A stretch of DNA of 64,000 nt, taken from NCBI RefSeq assembly GCF_900188155.1, contig NZ_FZOG01000001.1:310001-374000 (forward strand). The letters are read 5' to 3'. The notes beneath the pieces are model-generated. The model had not been told where the DNA came from. It ran no database searches and worked only from the letters and a program-made list of their open reading frames with translations. Of this stretch, positions 56,150-64,000 are shown piece after piece. The position numbers and the translations under genes are program-made. The first letter of the stretch is position 1. Every line of letters starts with the position of its first letter. This DNA is from Pseudomonas segetis. Lineage in GTDB: Bacteria > Pseudomonadota > Gammaproteobacteria > Pseudomonadales > Pseudomonadaceae.

Positions 56150-56907
56150 GCATGCAAATACTCAAGGTTATCTCTTTGCTCCTGGACTATCCCACCGAGC
56201 AACTGGTGCAGGCCCGAGCGGAGTTGAGTGGAGCGATCAACGCCGCCCGTGAGATCAGTCCCGAGCAACGCCGTGCCCTACAAGGATTGCTTGGGGATAT
56301 AACAACCGGTGACCTGATGGACAGCCAGGAGCATTACAGCGGGCTGTTTGGACGTGGTCGTTCGTTGTCGCTGTTGTTGTTCGAGCATGTGCATGGCGAG
56401 TCAAGAGATCGCGGCCAGGCGATGGTCGACATGATGGCGCAATACGAAGCTGCCGGTTTTTCCATCGGTGTCAAAGAATTGCCCGATTATATCCCGCTCT
56501 ACCTCGAGTACCTCTCGACCCGAGATGATCTCGACGCCCGCGAAGGGCTGGCGGATATCGCGCATTTGCTGACGCTGCTGGCTGCGCGTCTGGATGAGCG
56601 TGAAAGCAGTTATGCCAGTTGCATGCGTGCCTTGCTGCAAATCGCAGGCAAGGAGCCTGTCAGCGCTGTGGCCACGGTCCGTGAACAGGTTGCCACAGAA
56701 GTCCGTGACGATTCACTGGAGGCGCTGGACAAGGTTTGGGAAGAGGAGGCAGTGGACTTCCTCCAGGCCCAGCAGCAGGACCGGTGCGCCAGCCAGGCCA
56801 CAGGGCCAGGCAAAGTGCGAGAAGAGTTGCCGGTGCCTTTGCATTGGGTCGATTTCAAGACTGATGAGCAGAGCAAGGCTCAGTTTCGGGAGGTGCAGGA
56901 TGTCTAA
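56146..56907 (+). CDS. narJ: nitrate reductase assembly chaperone NarJ
   Basis: Chaperone that binds NarG and allows molybdenum-cofactor insertion; not part of the final enzyme. 253 residues from ATG 56146 (ATGA overlap with narH); ATG 56152 is better spaced from GGGAG at 56139-56143 and is an alternative. The N-terminal QILKVISLLLDYPTEQLVQA and central QAMVDMMAQYEAAGFSIG are typical of the NarJ/TorD fold. The C-terminal tail is long and Gln-rich. The stop overlaps narI by 8 bases. Confidence 0.93.
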   Translation: MSMQILKVISLLLDYPTEQLVQARAELSGAINAAREISPEQRRALQGLLGDITTGDLMDSQEHYSGLFGRGRSLSLLLFEHVHGESRDRGQAMVDMMAQYEAAGFSIGVKELPDYIPLYLEYLSTRDDLDAREGLADIAHLLTLLAARLDERESSYASCMRALLQIAGKEPVSAVATVREQVATEVRDDSLEALDKVWEEEAVDFLQAQQQDRCASQATGPGKVREELPVPLHWVDFKTDEQSKAQFREVQDV

Positions 56908-57580
56908 CACTAATTTGCTGTTGTTCGGGGTTTACCCCTATGTCGCCCTGGCTATTTGCCTGATTGGCAGTTGGGCGCGGTTTGACTTGTCGCAGTACAC
57001 CTGGAAAACCGGTTCCAGCCAAATGCTCAGCAACAAGGGGATGCGGGTCGCGAGCAATATGTTCCATGTTGGCATCCTGTTTGTCCTGGCTGGCCACTTT
57101 GTCGGCCTGCTGACACCGCCAGCGCTGTATCACATGGTTATCAGTACTGAAAACAAACAGTTGCTGGCCATGGTTTCAGGCGGCATTTTTGGTCTGATTT
57201 GTCTTGTCGGCTTGCTGATGCTGATCAAGCGACGCCTCACCGACCCGCGTGTACGGGCCAGCTCGAGCTTCTCTGATGTGATGATTCTGTTGGTGTTGCT
57301 GGTGCAGTTGCTGCTTGGCCTGGGCACTATTTTCGCTTCCACCGCACACCTCGATGGCTCGGTAATGATCATGCTTGGTAACTGGGCGCAAGCCTTGGTG
57401 ACGCTGCAACCTGTGGTGGCCGCCAACAGCATTGAAGGGGTTTCGCTGGTGTACAAGCTGCATGTGTTTCTGGGCATGACTTTATTTGTACTCTTTCCCT
57501 TTACTCGCCTGGTGCATGTGGTCAGCGCTCCCGTCTGGTATCTGGGCCGTCGCTATCAAATCGTGCGCCAGAAAGGTTGA
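56900..57580 (+). CDS. narI: respiratory nitrate reductase gamma subunit, cytochrome b
   Basis: Membrane subunit that takes electrons from quinol through two b-haems and anchors NarGH. 226 residues, five helices. ATG 56900 follows GGGAGG at 56888-56893. LLLFGVYPYVALAICLIGSW is helix 1; NMFHVGILFVLAGHFVGLL near 53-71 and LHVFLGMTLFVLFPFTRLVH near 190-209 carry the haem-ligand His pairs. Overlaps narJ and is followed 10 bases later by the isomerase gene. Confidence 0.96.
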   Translation: MSNTNLLLFGVYPYVALAICLIGSWARFDLSQYTWKTGSSQMLSNKGMRVASNMFHVGILFVLAGHFVGLLTPPALYHMVISTENKQLLAMVSGGIFGLICLVGLLMLIKRRLTDPRVRASSSFSDVMILLVLLVQLLLGLGTIFASTAHLDGSVMIMLGNWAQALVTLQPVVAANSIEGVSLVYKLHVFLGMTLFVLFPFTRLVHVVSAPVWYLGRRYQIVRQKG

Positions 57581-57590
57581 TGGAGTTGCC

Positions 57591-58490
57591 ATGAACAGTG
57601 AACACAACCCCGCACATGGCGGATGCTCCTGTGATTCGCATCACCCGGCCCGCCAAGATGACGGCGCTATTCGAGACGAGCCCCTGGAGTTAATCGCCAG
57701 TAGCGAGCAGCAGTGGCCGAGGATCAAGGTCAACGGCGTGGCTATAGCGCAAGAAAAAATTGCTCAGGAAATGCAATATCACTCGGCGGCTACGCCAGAC
57801 GAAGCCATTTTCTTGGCAAGCCAGGCTCTGGTCATCCGCGAACTCTTGCTTCAGCGCGTCAAGGCGCTGGATTTAACGGTCAAGCCCCAAGGCGGTGAAA
57901 CAGAGGAGGAAGCGCAGATCAGCGCCTTGATTGAGCGTGAAGTTGATCTGCCACGTGCTGATGAGCAGGCGTGCCAGCAGTATTTCGAGAATAACCGTAA
58001 ACGTTACTCCAGCGCACCGTTACTGGCTGTCCGGCATATATTGCTGGCCGCGGAGGGTGACGATGCCATGGCTAGAAGTGTGGCTCGTGAGCAAGCGCAG
58101 GGCTTGATCGAACGGTTGCAGGCTGATCCTCAATGCTTTGCCGAACTGGCCATGGCGCATTCCGATTGCCCTTCGAAGCAGCAGGGAGGCGCGCTGGGCC
58201 AGATCAGCAAAGGGCAGACAGTTCCTGAGTTTGAACGGCAACTGTTTCGCTCGCAGCCAGGCTTGGTGACACAACCCGTCGAAAGTCGCTACGGTTACCA
58301 TGTCGTCTGGGTAGACCAGCGTATTGAGGGCCAGTTATTGCCCTATACTGCAGTAGCCGGTTCTATTCGTGCCGAACTTGATCAACGTGTCTGGCAAGTG
58401 GCATTGGTGCAGTACGTTAAAGGGCTTGTCGGCCAGGCGGATATCCAGGGGATCGTTCTCGAAGGAGCGGATTCCCCTCTGGTTCAATAG
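57591..58490 (+). CDS. parvulin-type peptidyl-prolyl isomerase in the nar operon
   Basis: 299 residues from ATG 57591 with GGAG 5 bases upstream, 10 bases after narI. The parvulin (rotamase) domain covers about 140-250: VRHILLAAEGDDAMARSVAR, FAELAMAHSDCPSKQQGGAL then GQISKGQTVPEFE. The N-terminal helical part resembles NifM-like isomerases. The first 20 residues include a Cys/His cluster, HGGCSCDSHHP, that could bind metal. No signal peptide, so it is cytosolic. A gene of this type sits between narI and moaA in P. aeruginosa as well; it may help fold nitrate reductase subunits. Confidence 0.88.
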   Translation: MNSEHNPAHGGCSCDSHHPARQDDGAIRDEPLELIASSEQQWPRIKVNGVAIAQEKIAQEMQYHSAATPDEAIFLASQALVIRELLLQRVKALDLTVKPQGGETEEEAQISALIEREVDLPRADEQACQQYFENNRKRYSSAPLLAVRHILLAAEGDDAMARSVAREQAQGLIERLQADPQCFAELAMAHSDCPSKQQGGALGQISKGQTVPEFERQLFRSQPGLVTQPVESRYGYHVVWVDQRIEGQLLPYTAVAGSIRAELDQRVWQVALVQYVKGLVGQADIQGIVLEGADSPLVQ

Positions 58491-58552
58491 CATTTAAGCT
58501 GTAAACGGGCCTGTAATGTCCCGGCTCAACGCGGCACAAGTTAGGAGTGGTT

Positions 58553-59545
58553 ATGCACAGTAACTTGCAGGACGGATTCGGTCGTCGTATCGATTACCTG
58601 CGTATGTCGGTGACCGATCGCTGTGACTTTCGGTGTGTGTACTGCATGGCCGAAGAAATGACCTTTCTGCCGCGCCAGCAAATTCTCTCGCTCGAAGAGC
58701 TTTACCGGCTGGCGGCGTTGTTTGTCGGCCAGGGCGTCAAGAAGATCCGTCTCACTGGCGGCGAGCCATTGGTGCGCAAGGGCATTGTCGGCCTGTGCGA
58801 GCAAATTGCCGCTCTGCCAGGTCTGCGTGAACTGGTAATGACCACCAACGGCTCGCAATTGGTCAAGCTGGCCAGGCCGCTTGCCGAGGCGGGGGTCAAG
58901 CGCTTGAACATCAGCCTGGATAGCCTGCAGGCTGATAAATTCCGTGCCATTACCCGCACCGGTGAACTCAAGCAGGTGCTTGATGGCATCGAGGCGGCGC
59001 GAGATGCCGGCTTTGAGAGCATCAAGCTCAACACTGTGGCAATGGCCGGGCGCAATGCCGACGAGGTGTTGGACCTGGTCGAGTACGCCATGGCGCGCGA
59101 CCTGGATATTACCTTTATCGAGGAAATGCCATTGGGGGACGTGGGCCGTTCCCGTGGCGAGAGTTTTTTCTCCAGTGACCAGGTGCGTGCGCTCATTGCC
59201 CAGCACTATTCAATTATCGACAGTGCCGAGCAAAGCGGTGGTCCGGCCCGGTATATTCGGCTGGAGGGGCATGACAAAAGCCGCGTTGGTTTTATCTCGC
59301 CGCATTCGCATAACTTCTGTGCCACTTGTAATCGCGTGCGCCTGACCGTGGAAGGGCGTTTGCTGCTCTGCCTGGGGCATGAAAACTCAGTGGATCTGCG
59401 CGCGCTGTTACGTCGTTACCCTGAAACCGACAAGCCTTTGTTGGACGCTGTTGCCGCAGGCATGCAGCGCAAGCCCGAGCGGCATGAGTTCAGCCACGAT
59501 GACCAGATTCAAGTGGTGCGCTTTATGAATGCCACGGGAGGCTAA
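58553..59545 (+). CDS. moaA: GTP 3',8-cyclase MoaA (molybdenum cofactor)
   Basis: Radical-SAM enzyme that starts molybdopterin synthesis from GTP, needed by NarG. 330 residues, ATG 58553 with AGGAG 6 bases upstream. The radical-SAM Cys are 24, 28 and 31 ([10 protein letters not shown]). The C-terminal second 4Fe-4S site is [11 protein letters not shown] ... LCLGHE. The chain ends in GG, as required for activity of MoaA. It closes the nar unit; other moa genes must lie elsewhere. Confidence 0.96.
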   Translation: MHSNLQDGFGRRIDYLRMSVTDRCDFRCVYCMAEEMTFLPRQQILSLEELYRLAALFVGQGVKKIRLTGGEPLVRKGIVGLCEQIAALPGLRELVMTTNGSQLVKLARPLAEAGVKRLNISLDSLQADKFRAITRTGELKQVLDGIEAARDAGFESIKLNTVAMAGRNADEVLDLVEYAMARDLDITFIEEMPLGDVGRSRGESFFSSDQVRALIAQHYSIIDSAEQSGGPARYIRLEGHDKSRVGFISPHSHNFCATCNRVRLTVEGRLLLCLGHENSVDLRALLRRYPETDKPLLDAVAAGMQRKPERHEFSHDDQIQVVRFMNATGG

Positions 59546-59565
59546 AGCCCGATTCGCTTAGCACA

Positions 59566-59596
59566 AAGGCCGCAAAGGCGGCCTTGGTGGTTTTTG
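59566..59596 (+). terminator. terminator after moaA
   Basis: Perfect 8-base arms AAGGCCGC and GCGGCCTT with loop AAAG (59566-59585), then GGTGG and TTTTT at 59591-59595. Confidence 0.7.
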
Positions 59597-59668
59597 CAGG
59601 CCCAGCAACGACGCTCAGCTATCTCTAGAAACTCTGGCGTTTAAAGGGATTGGCAAACAGACAGGCAC

Positions 59669-59697
59669 AAAAAAGGCCACTCGATTGAGTGGCCTTT
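59669..59697 (-). terminator. terminator of initiator tRNA gene 1
   Basis: AAAGGCCACTC / GAGTGGCCTTT arms with loop GATT; on the minus strand the stem is followed by a T-run. Same sequence as the terminator of copy 3. Confidence 0.9.
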
Positions 59698-59704
59698 ATA
59701 TGTT

Positions 59705-59781
<77 letters not shown>

Positions 59782-59787
59782 GCCGCC

Positions 59788-59815
59788 ATTCTATCTATCT
59801 GAGGCTCAGTGTCAA
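59788..59815 (-). promoter_or_regulatory. promoter of initiator tRNA copy 1
   Basis: TTGACA -35 (59810-59815), 16-base spacer and TAGAAT -10 (59788-59793), then a GC-rich discriminator GGCGGC directly joined to the tRNA 5' end. Confidence 0.85.
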
Positions 59816-59939
59816 ACCTAATCTGAAATAAAACTGTTTTCTGTTCAGTTGCTTAGGCTAGATCAGCGGCTGGGTTGGCAAATACAGGAAGAGGCAGAGG
59901 AGGGCGCGACAGCGCTTGGCTACAAACAAGGCACACAGC

Positions 59940-59973
59940 AAAAGGCCCCGGCAGTTTTCACTGTCGAGGCCTT
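59940..59973 (-). terminator. terminator of initiator tRNA gene 2
   Basis: Imperfect stem AAGGCC..CG..CAG / CTG..CG..GGCCTT with T-rich loop; T-run on the minus strand. Different sequence from the terminators of copies 1 and 3. Confidence 0.75.
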
Positions 59974-59984
59974 ATGCATGAATC

Positions 59985-60061
<77 letters not shown>

Positions 60062-60067
60062 CCGGCC

Positions 60068-60095
60068 ATTCTATAGAGATGAAAGATTCTGTCAA
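60068..60095 (-). promoter_or_regulatory. promoter of initiator tRNA copy 2
   Basis: TTGACA (60090-60095), 16-base spacer, TAGAAT (60068-60073), discriminator GGCCGG joined directly to the tRNA. Confidence 0.85.
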
Positions 60096-60145
60096 TCTAT
60101 TTCTGCTTTTTAATCAATTAGTTAAATCGTAAATAATGCAGATAC

Positions 60146-60174
60146 AAAAAAGGCCACTCGATTGAGTGGCCTTT
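60146..60174 (-). terminator. terminator of initiator tRNA gene 3
   Basis: AAAGGCCACTC / GAGTGGCCTTT with loop GATT, identical to that of copy 1, showing that the tRNA-terminator unit was duplicated. Confidence 0.9.
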
Positions 60175-60181
60175 ATATTTT

Positions 60182-60258
<77 letters not shown>

Positions 60259-60264
60259 GCCGCC

Positions 60265-60292
60265 ATTCTATCGCCTGAAACGCTGCGGTCAA
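60265..60292 (-). promoter_or_regulatory. promoter of initiator tRNA copy 3
   Basis: TTGACC (60287-60292), 16-base spacer, TAGAAT (60265-60270), discriminator GGCGGC joined directly to the tRNA. Confidence 0.85.
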
Positions 60293-60328
60293 CCACCAAA
60301 CTCAGAAAAAACTGCTGTTTGTTCAATT

Positions 60329-60349
60329 GCTTAGCGATTATCGCTAAGC
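60329..60349. repeat. 9-base inverted repeat near tRNA copy 3
   Basis: GCTTAGCGA-TTA-TCGCTAAGC. The left half GTTCAATTGCTTAG is also found, slightly altered, upstream of copy 1 near 59846-59859, another sign of local duplication. Confidence 0.5.
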
Positions 60350-60506
60350 GCGTTAGAGCTACAGCCCTTGTGTGCTGCAGCTTTGCGCGCTTTTATGGCA
60401 GTTCATCGGACTGTCATGAAAATAGAGCGTTATCGACTTATTGCAATGACCTAGCTCTGCCACTGGGTGTTGCGCTAGAGTCCGTCATATTTTTCGCGAG
60501 GTGGTC

Positions 60507-60716
60507 ATGGCCCATACATGTAAAGACTGCGGTACAGCCGTTGCGGCAACAGATAAAAAATGCCCTGCCTGTGGTGCAGAGCTGGCGGCTAAACCCAAGT
60601 TATTGCCCATCGCCGCTTTTATGCTGATTGTGATTTTGGTGATCCAGGCCTATATGGATAAGCCAGAGAACAAGGAGCCTGCAGCAACCGAACCGGCCAA
60701 GGCAGCGAGCCAATAA
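60507..60716 (+). CDS. small zinc-ribbon membrane protein
   Basis: 69 residues from ATG 60507 (GAGG 5 bases upstream). Two CxxC pairs, CKDCG and CPACG, form a zinc ribbon at residues 5-23, followed by one membrane helix (LLPIAAFMLIVILVIQAYM) and an Ala/Glu/Pro-rich tail. Membrane-anchored zinc ribbons of this form are common but undefined. Convergent with the GntR gene and monocistronic by appearance. Confidence 0.75.
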   Translation: MAHTCKDCGTAVAATDKKCPACGAELAAKPKLLPIAAFMLIVILVIQAYMDKPENKEPAATEPAKAASQ

Positions 60717-60730
60717 CCGCTGCATCTGGC

Positions 60731-61468
60731 TTATGAAATCTCGATCTGGTAACGAAAGGTATCAGCCGCGCCCCTGGATATGCGGTATTCAAGCGGGGTG
60801 TTGTCGTAGCTCAGGGCTGTTCGCTCAATGACCACAACCGGTTTGCCGCTGTCGATCCCGAGTGCGGCGCTGGTTTGTGCGTCCGCCAACTCCACGGTCA
60901 GGGTTTCCTTGGCCGATGCCACCAACTGCCCACACTGTTGCTCATAGAATGGGTAGAGCAGGTTGCCGAAATCCTGCGGGTCTACCTCAAGCAACTTGGC
61001 GAAGCGTGAGGCGGGTAGCCAGATCACCTCGGTAAAAATCGCCCGCTCGCCGCTCGTCCTGACACGTTGCATGCGGATGACTGTATCCGACGCGCTGAGT
61101 TTGAGTGCATTAATCACTGTTTGCGGGGCGGGTTCGAGGCCGAGGGTGACAATCCGGCTTTGTGGAACCTGATGTTCGCCCGAACTGTTGGTTTGCCGGA
61201 AGAAACGAAAGAGCGAAGAGTTGAAATCTGGCCTGCGGACATAGGTGCCGCGGCCTTGGCTGCGTTGCAGCAAACCATCAACAACCAGCGTGTCGACGGC
61301 CTTTCTGACCGTACCGATCGCTACGTTGTAGGTTTTGGTGAGTTCTGCCTCTGTCGGGATTGGCTCTCCCGGACGCCATTCGCCAGAGGCTATCTTCGCA
61401 AGAATTTCGTCGCGCAGCCTTTGGTAGAGCGGTAAGCGCTGATCTGAGCCAAGTTTTAACCCATTCAT
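60731..61468 (-). CDS. GntR/UTRA (HutC-type) transcriptional regulator
   Basis: 245 residues. Winged HTH at about 10-75 (LPLYQRLRDEILAKIASGEW; EAELTKTYNVAIGTVRKAVD) followed by a UTRA effector domain (VIRMQRVRTSGERAIFTEVI near 130; LEYRISRGAADTFRYQIEI at the end). Divergent from the amidohydrolase gene, and the 218-base gap holds an 18-base palindrome overlapping the start of transcription, consistent with repression of the catabolic genes. UTRA ligands are usually sugars, amino acids or organic acids. Confidence 0.9.
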   Translation of the reverse strand: MNGLKLGSDQRLPLYQRLRDEILAKIASGEWRPGEPIPTEAELTKTYNVAIGTVRKAVDTLVVDGLLQRSQGRGTYVRRPDFNSSLFRFFRQTNSSGEHQVPQSRIVTLGLEPAPQTVINALKLSASDTVIRMQRVRTSGERAIFTEVIWLPASRFAKLLEVDPQDFGNLLYPFYEQQCGQLVASAKETLTVELADAQTSAALGIDSGKPVVVIERTALSYDNTPLEYRISRGAADTFRYQIEIS

Positions 61469-61531
61469 ACATAGATCCAGACGATTTTTCCTGTGCCTAC
61501 TTTAGCACTGACCAGTGACATCTGAGCCTTG

Positions 61532-61560
61532 TTGACAGTTGTCTTTGCTATATATATGGT
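61532..61560 (+). promoter_or_regulatory. promoter of amidohydrolase operon
   Basis: TTGACA (61532-61537), 17-base spacer, TATGGT (61555-61560). Transcription would begin around 61567, inside the operator. Confidence 0.65.
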
Positions 61561-61564
61561 CGTC

Positions 61565-61582
61565 CATTCATATATATGAATG
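61565..61582. promoter_or_regulatory. 18-base palindrome, candidate GntR operator
   Basis: Perfect palindrome CATTCATATATATGAATG just after the -10. A further half-site-like GTATGAATA follows. Position over the transcription start fits a repressor site. Confidence 0.7.
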
Positions 61583-61686
61583 TATGAATAAGTAAAAATG
61601 CCTGAATGGCGCGCCATGAGTCTTCTGGAAAAATCGCAGTGGTTTTTCAGGGATTCACCAAGAACAATCGGCCAAGGTAACGACCT

Positions 61687-62511
61687 ATGACCTCTTCACA
61701 ACTGTCTGGCATCGACACGCACGCGCACATCTTTAGCCGTGATCTGCCGCTGGCTTCCGGCCGGCGCTATAACCCCGACTACGACGCGCTGGTCGAGCAA
61801 TACTTGGCATTGCTCGAGAGTTGCGGCTTGGCCCATGGCGTGCTGGTGCAACCCAGTTTTCTCGGTACGGACAACAGTTTTATGCTCGCCGCGCTGGATA
61901 AGTATCCTGAGCGCCTGCGCGGTATTGCCGTGGTCATGCCGAGCATCAGTGCCGATGAACTGGGTCGCCTGGCTGCATCTGGCGTGGTTGGCGTTCGTTT
62001 GAATCTGGTCGGCCAGCAGTTGGAAGACTACTCAACTGATTGCTGGCAGGCTTTTTTCCAGCGAGTCGCCGCGTTGGGCTGGTCGGTTGAAATACAGCGC
62101 CGCATTGAGGACTTGGCGCAGATACTGCCAGCAATACTGCAAAGCGGTGTCAATGTGGTGATTGACCACTTTGGCTTGCCCCGTGGCGGCATCGATCCAC
62201 AGCTGGCAAGCCACAAGGCCTTTCTCGAATTACTTGCCAATCAACAGGTGTGGCTCAAGCTTTCGGCACCTTATCGCAGTGATTTAACCGCGGAGCAGGG
62301 TGCGGGTGTGTTCGAGTTGTTGCGCGCTGCCAGTGGCGGGGTTGAACGCATGCTTTGGGGCAGCGACTGGCCCCATACCCAGTTCGAGAACTCGACCAGC
62401 TACCACGAGCAGTTCCAGGGCATCCAAGCGCTGCTGGGCGATCCGCTTGAGTGGCAAAAAGTCATGTGCGCAAACCCTTCGCAGCTTTTTAAGTTCGCGA
62501 ACACTATCTAA
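61687..62511 (+). CDS. amidohydrolase family protein, lactonase-like
   Basis: 274-residue TIM-barrel metal-dependent hydrolase of the amidohydrolase-2 group that includes 2-pyrone-4,6-dicarboxylate lactonase and similar enzymes. The HxH motif IDTHAHIF has His12 and His14. Other probable site residues are in GVLVQPSFLGTDNSFM near 56-71, VIDHFGLPRGG near 158 and MLWGSDWPHTQFE near 222. No signal peptide. With the MatC-like permease downstream and the GntR upstream it makes a likely uptake-and-breakdown unit for an organic acid or lactone; the substrate is not known. Confidence 0.85.
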   Translation: MTSSQLSGIDTHAHIFSRDLPLASGRRYNPDYDALVEQYLALLESCGLAHGVLVQPSFLGTDNSFMLAALDKYPERLRGIAVVMPSISADELGRLAASGVVGVRLNLVGQQLEDYSTDCWQAFFQRVAALGWSVEIQRRIEDLAQILPAILQSGVNVVIDHFGLPRGGIDPQLASHKAFLELLANQQVWLKLSAPYRSDLTAEQGAGVFELLRAASGGVERMLWGSDWPHTQFENSTSYHEQFQGIQALLGDPLEWQKVMCANPSQLFKFANTI

Positions 62512-62542
62512 CGCATTACAAGAATAATTGGCGGGTCTGAAA

Positions 62543-63844
62543 ATGATGAGTTTGATCGTGATCGCGGCAATCGTGATCTCCATAGCCTTGGGTTATAAAA
62601 CCAAGATCAACATTGGCTTGTTTGCCATTGCCTTTTCCTATCTGATTGGTTGCTTTGTGATGGGCCTGAGCCCCTCGGATGTGATCAAGATGTGGCCGCT
62701 GAAGATGTTCTTTATCATCTTCTCGGTATGCCTGTTCTACAGCTTTGCGATTGTTAACGGCACCTTGGAAAAGCTGGCTGAGCACCTGCTCTACAGCTGT
62801 CGCAAATTCCCGCACTTGCTGCCCTATGCGGTTTTCCTGACCTCGGCGCTGATTGCCGGTCTTGGCGCGGGTTATTACACGGTGCTGGCGTTCATGGCGC
62901 CACTGACCCTGATGCTGTGTGAGCGCACGCGCATGAGCCTGATTCTTGGCGCTATGGCGGTGAATTATGGGGCTTTGGGCGGTGCAAACTTTGTCTCGAG
63001 CCAAAGCGGTATTATTTTCCGCAGCCTGATGACCAACTCCGGTATTGCCGAGAACACGGCATTTATTAATAGTTTTGCTATTTTCCTCAGCACTTTTGTC
63101 ATTCCACTGCTCGTGATCAGCGGCTTTGTACTCTTTACCGGGCACAAGAAGTTGATGCAAAGCTCTACCTACACCATCAGCCAACCCAGTGCGCTGAACA
63201 AGCAACAGAAAACCACCCTGTTGCTGACGATCGTGATGATGGCGCTGGTGCTGGTTGCACCTATTGCACAGATCGTACTGCCGGATCATCCAACTGTCGC
63301 ATTCATCAACTCGAAAATGGACATAGGCCTGATTGCCAGTGTGTTCGCGGTTATCGCGCTGCTGCTCAAGCTGGGCGATGAGCGCAAGGCAATGGCGACC
63401 GTGCCTTGGGCAACGCTGGTGATGATCTGTGGCGTTGGCATGCTGATCGCGATTGCTATCAAGGTCGGCACCATTGACCTGCTGGCGTCATGGATTGGTA
63501 CTTCGATTCCACCTGTCATGGTGCCGGTGGCATTTGGCGTAGTCGCGGCGTTGATGTCGTTGTTCGCCAGCACCTTGGGCGTTGTAACTCCAGCCTTGTT
63601 CCCGATTGTGCCGCCAATTGCCGCTGCGTTGGGCATTGATCCGCTGGTGATATTCGTGTGCATCGTGGTGGGTGCGCAAGCGACTTCAATCTCGCCGTTT
63701 TCCTCTGGCGGTAGCCTGTTGCTGGGCTCGTGCCCGACCGAGCAGAGCCGTTCCGAGTTTTTCCCCAAGCTGTTGTTACGTGCTGCGCCCCTGGGGTTTG
63801 CCGTTGCGTTGATCTTCAATATTGTCCTGACGCTGGTTTACTAG
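62543..63844 (+). CDS. SLC13/MatC-like organic-acid permease
   Basis: About twelve helices in 433 residues. The N-terminal part resembles the MatC (dicarboxylate carrier) N-terminal domain: LIGCFVMGLSPSDVIKMWPL near 38-57, then FSVCLFYSFAIVNGTLEKLA and AGLGAGYYTVLAFMAPLTLM. Late motif ATSISPFSSGGSLLLGSCPT near 392-411 matches the SNT/SPFSSGG loop of SLC13-type carriers. Start ATG 62543 (or 62546) has only a weak ribosome-binding site. It follows the amidohydrolase by 31 bases. Probably imports the substrate of the amidohydrolase. Confidence 0.83.
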   Translation: MMSLIVIAAIVISIALGYKTKINIGLFAIAFSYLIGCFVMGLSPSDVIKMWPLKMFFIIFSVCLFYSFAIVNGTLEKLAEHLLYSCRKFPHLLPYAVFLTSALIAGLGAGYYTVLAFMAPLTLMLCERTRMSLILGAMAVNYGALGGANFVSSQSGIIFRSLMTNSGIAENTAFINSFAIFLSTFVIPLLVISGFVLFTGHKKLMQSSTYTISQPSALNKQQKTTLLLTIVMMALVLVAPIAQIVLPDHPTVAFINSKMDIGLIASVFAVIALLLKLGDERKAMATVPWATLVMICGVGMLIAIAIKVGTIDLLASWIGTSIPPVMVPVAFGVVAALMSLFASTLGVVTPALFPIVPPIAAALGIDPLVIFVCIVVGAQATSISPFSSGGSLLLGSCPTEQSRSEFFPKLLLRAAPLGFAVALIFNIVLTLVY

Positions 63845-63958
63845 GCTGCCGCAGGGCTTTGTTACTTATTCGATTGGCTGATAACTAATCCAGGGGTGCC
63901 GATACCGGCGTCCCGAGTGATAATGACGGTCAATCGAATCTCAGTAAGGAGCCCGCGC

Positions 63959-64000
63959 GTGGCGTTCGTCATCAAACCGCTTGATCCGGAGCAATATCGG
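63959..64000 (+). CDS. start of an unidentified gene
   Basis: GTG 63959 with AAGGAG at 63946-63951 begins MAFVIKPLDPEQYR and runs out of the window. It is too short to identify. It is probably the third gene of the catabolic cluster. Confidence 0.5.
   Translation, partial: MAFVIKPLDPEQYR

Overview
The window looks like a chromosomal segment of a denitrifying pseudomonad (Pseudomonas sensu lato, Gammaproteobacteria). GC content is moderately high. Two blocks have the gene order I know from Pseudomonas aeruginosa: GMC oxidoreductase, wspABCDEFR, prfB, lysS, TetR ... ppc, adk, tsaB; and narLX divergent from narK1K2GHJI, peptidyl-prolyl isomerase and moaA. The species cannot be fixed from the sequence alone. 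No insertion sequence, prophage or CRISPR array was seen.

Layout. Bases 2-10.7 kb: the tail of a DUF533 gene, a GMC oxidoreductase and a complete Wsp surface-sensing chemosensory operon ending in the diguanylate cyclase WspR. 10.7-13.5 kb: prfB with its programmed +1 frameshift, then lysS. 13.8-18.6 kb: a TetR regulator, a lipoprotein, a DUF1704/QEGLA (MATCAP-like) metallopeptidase candidate, then an overlapping trio of AIM24 protein, alpha/beta hydrolase and small membrane protein. 18.7-25.1 kb: a small hypothetical, ppc, adk, tsaB, a small hypothetical and a DUF72 gene. 25.1-34.0 kb: eight consecutive minus-strand genes for copper handling, from a bufferin (copper-binding RiPP-like peptide) and its maturation proteins through DoxX and a small Cys/His/Met protein to the CusCBA efflux pump. 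34.3-42.9 kb: rsmJ, a TetR-controlled RND pump with a clear palindromic operator, a retropepsin-like protein, rimO and a VOC protein.

43.0-59.6 kb is the anaerobic nitrate module: cytochrome b561, NnrS, a small CopD-like membrane protein, the NarXL two-component system, two NarK transporters, NarGHJI, a parvulin-type isomerase and MoaA, which starts molybdenum cofactor synthesis. The narX-narK1 intergenic region holds a near-perfect NarL 7-2-7 site and an Anr box. 59.7-60.3 kb carries three identical initiator tRNA genes, each with its own promoter and terminator. 60.5-64.0 kb holds a small zinc-ribbon membrane protein and a GntR-controlled catabolic cluster (amidohydrolase, MatC/SLC13-like permease, start of another gene).

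The most interesting points are the fusion of bufferin and Cus copper systems into one unidirectional block, the bacterial MATCAP-like enzyme with an unknown substrate, the near-leaderless triplicated initiator tRNA genes, the nar control region, and the uncharacterised GntR catabolic cluster.
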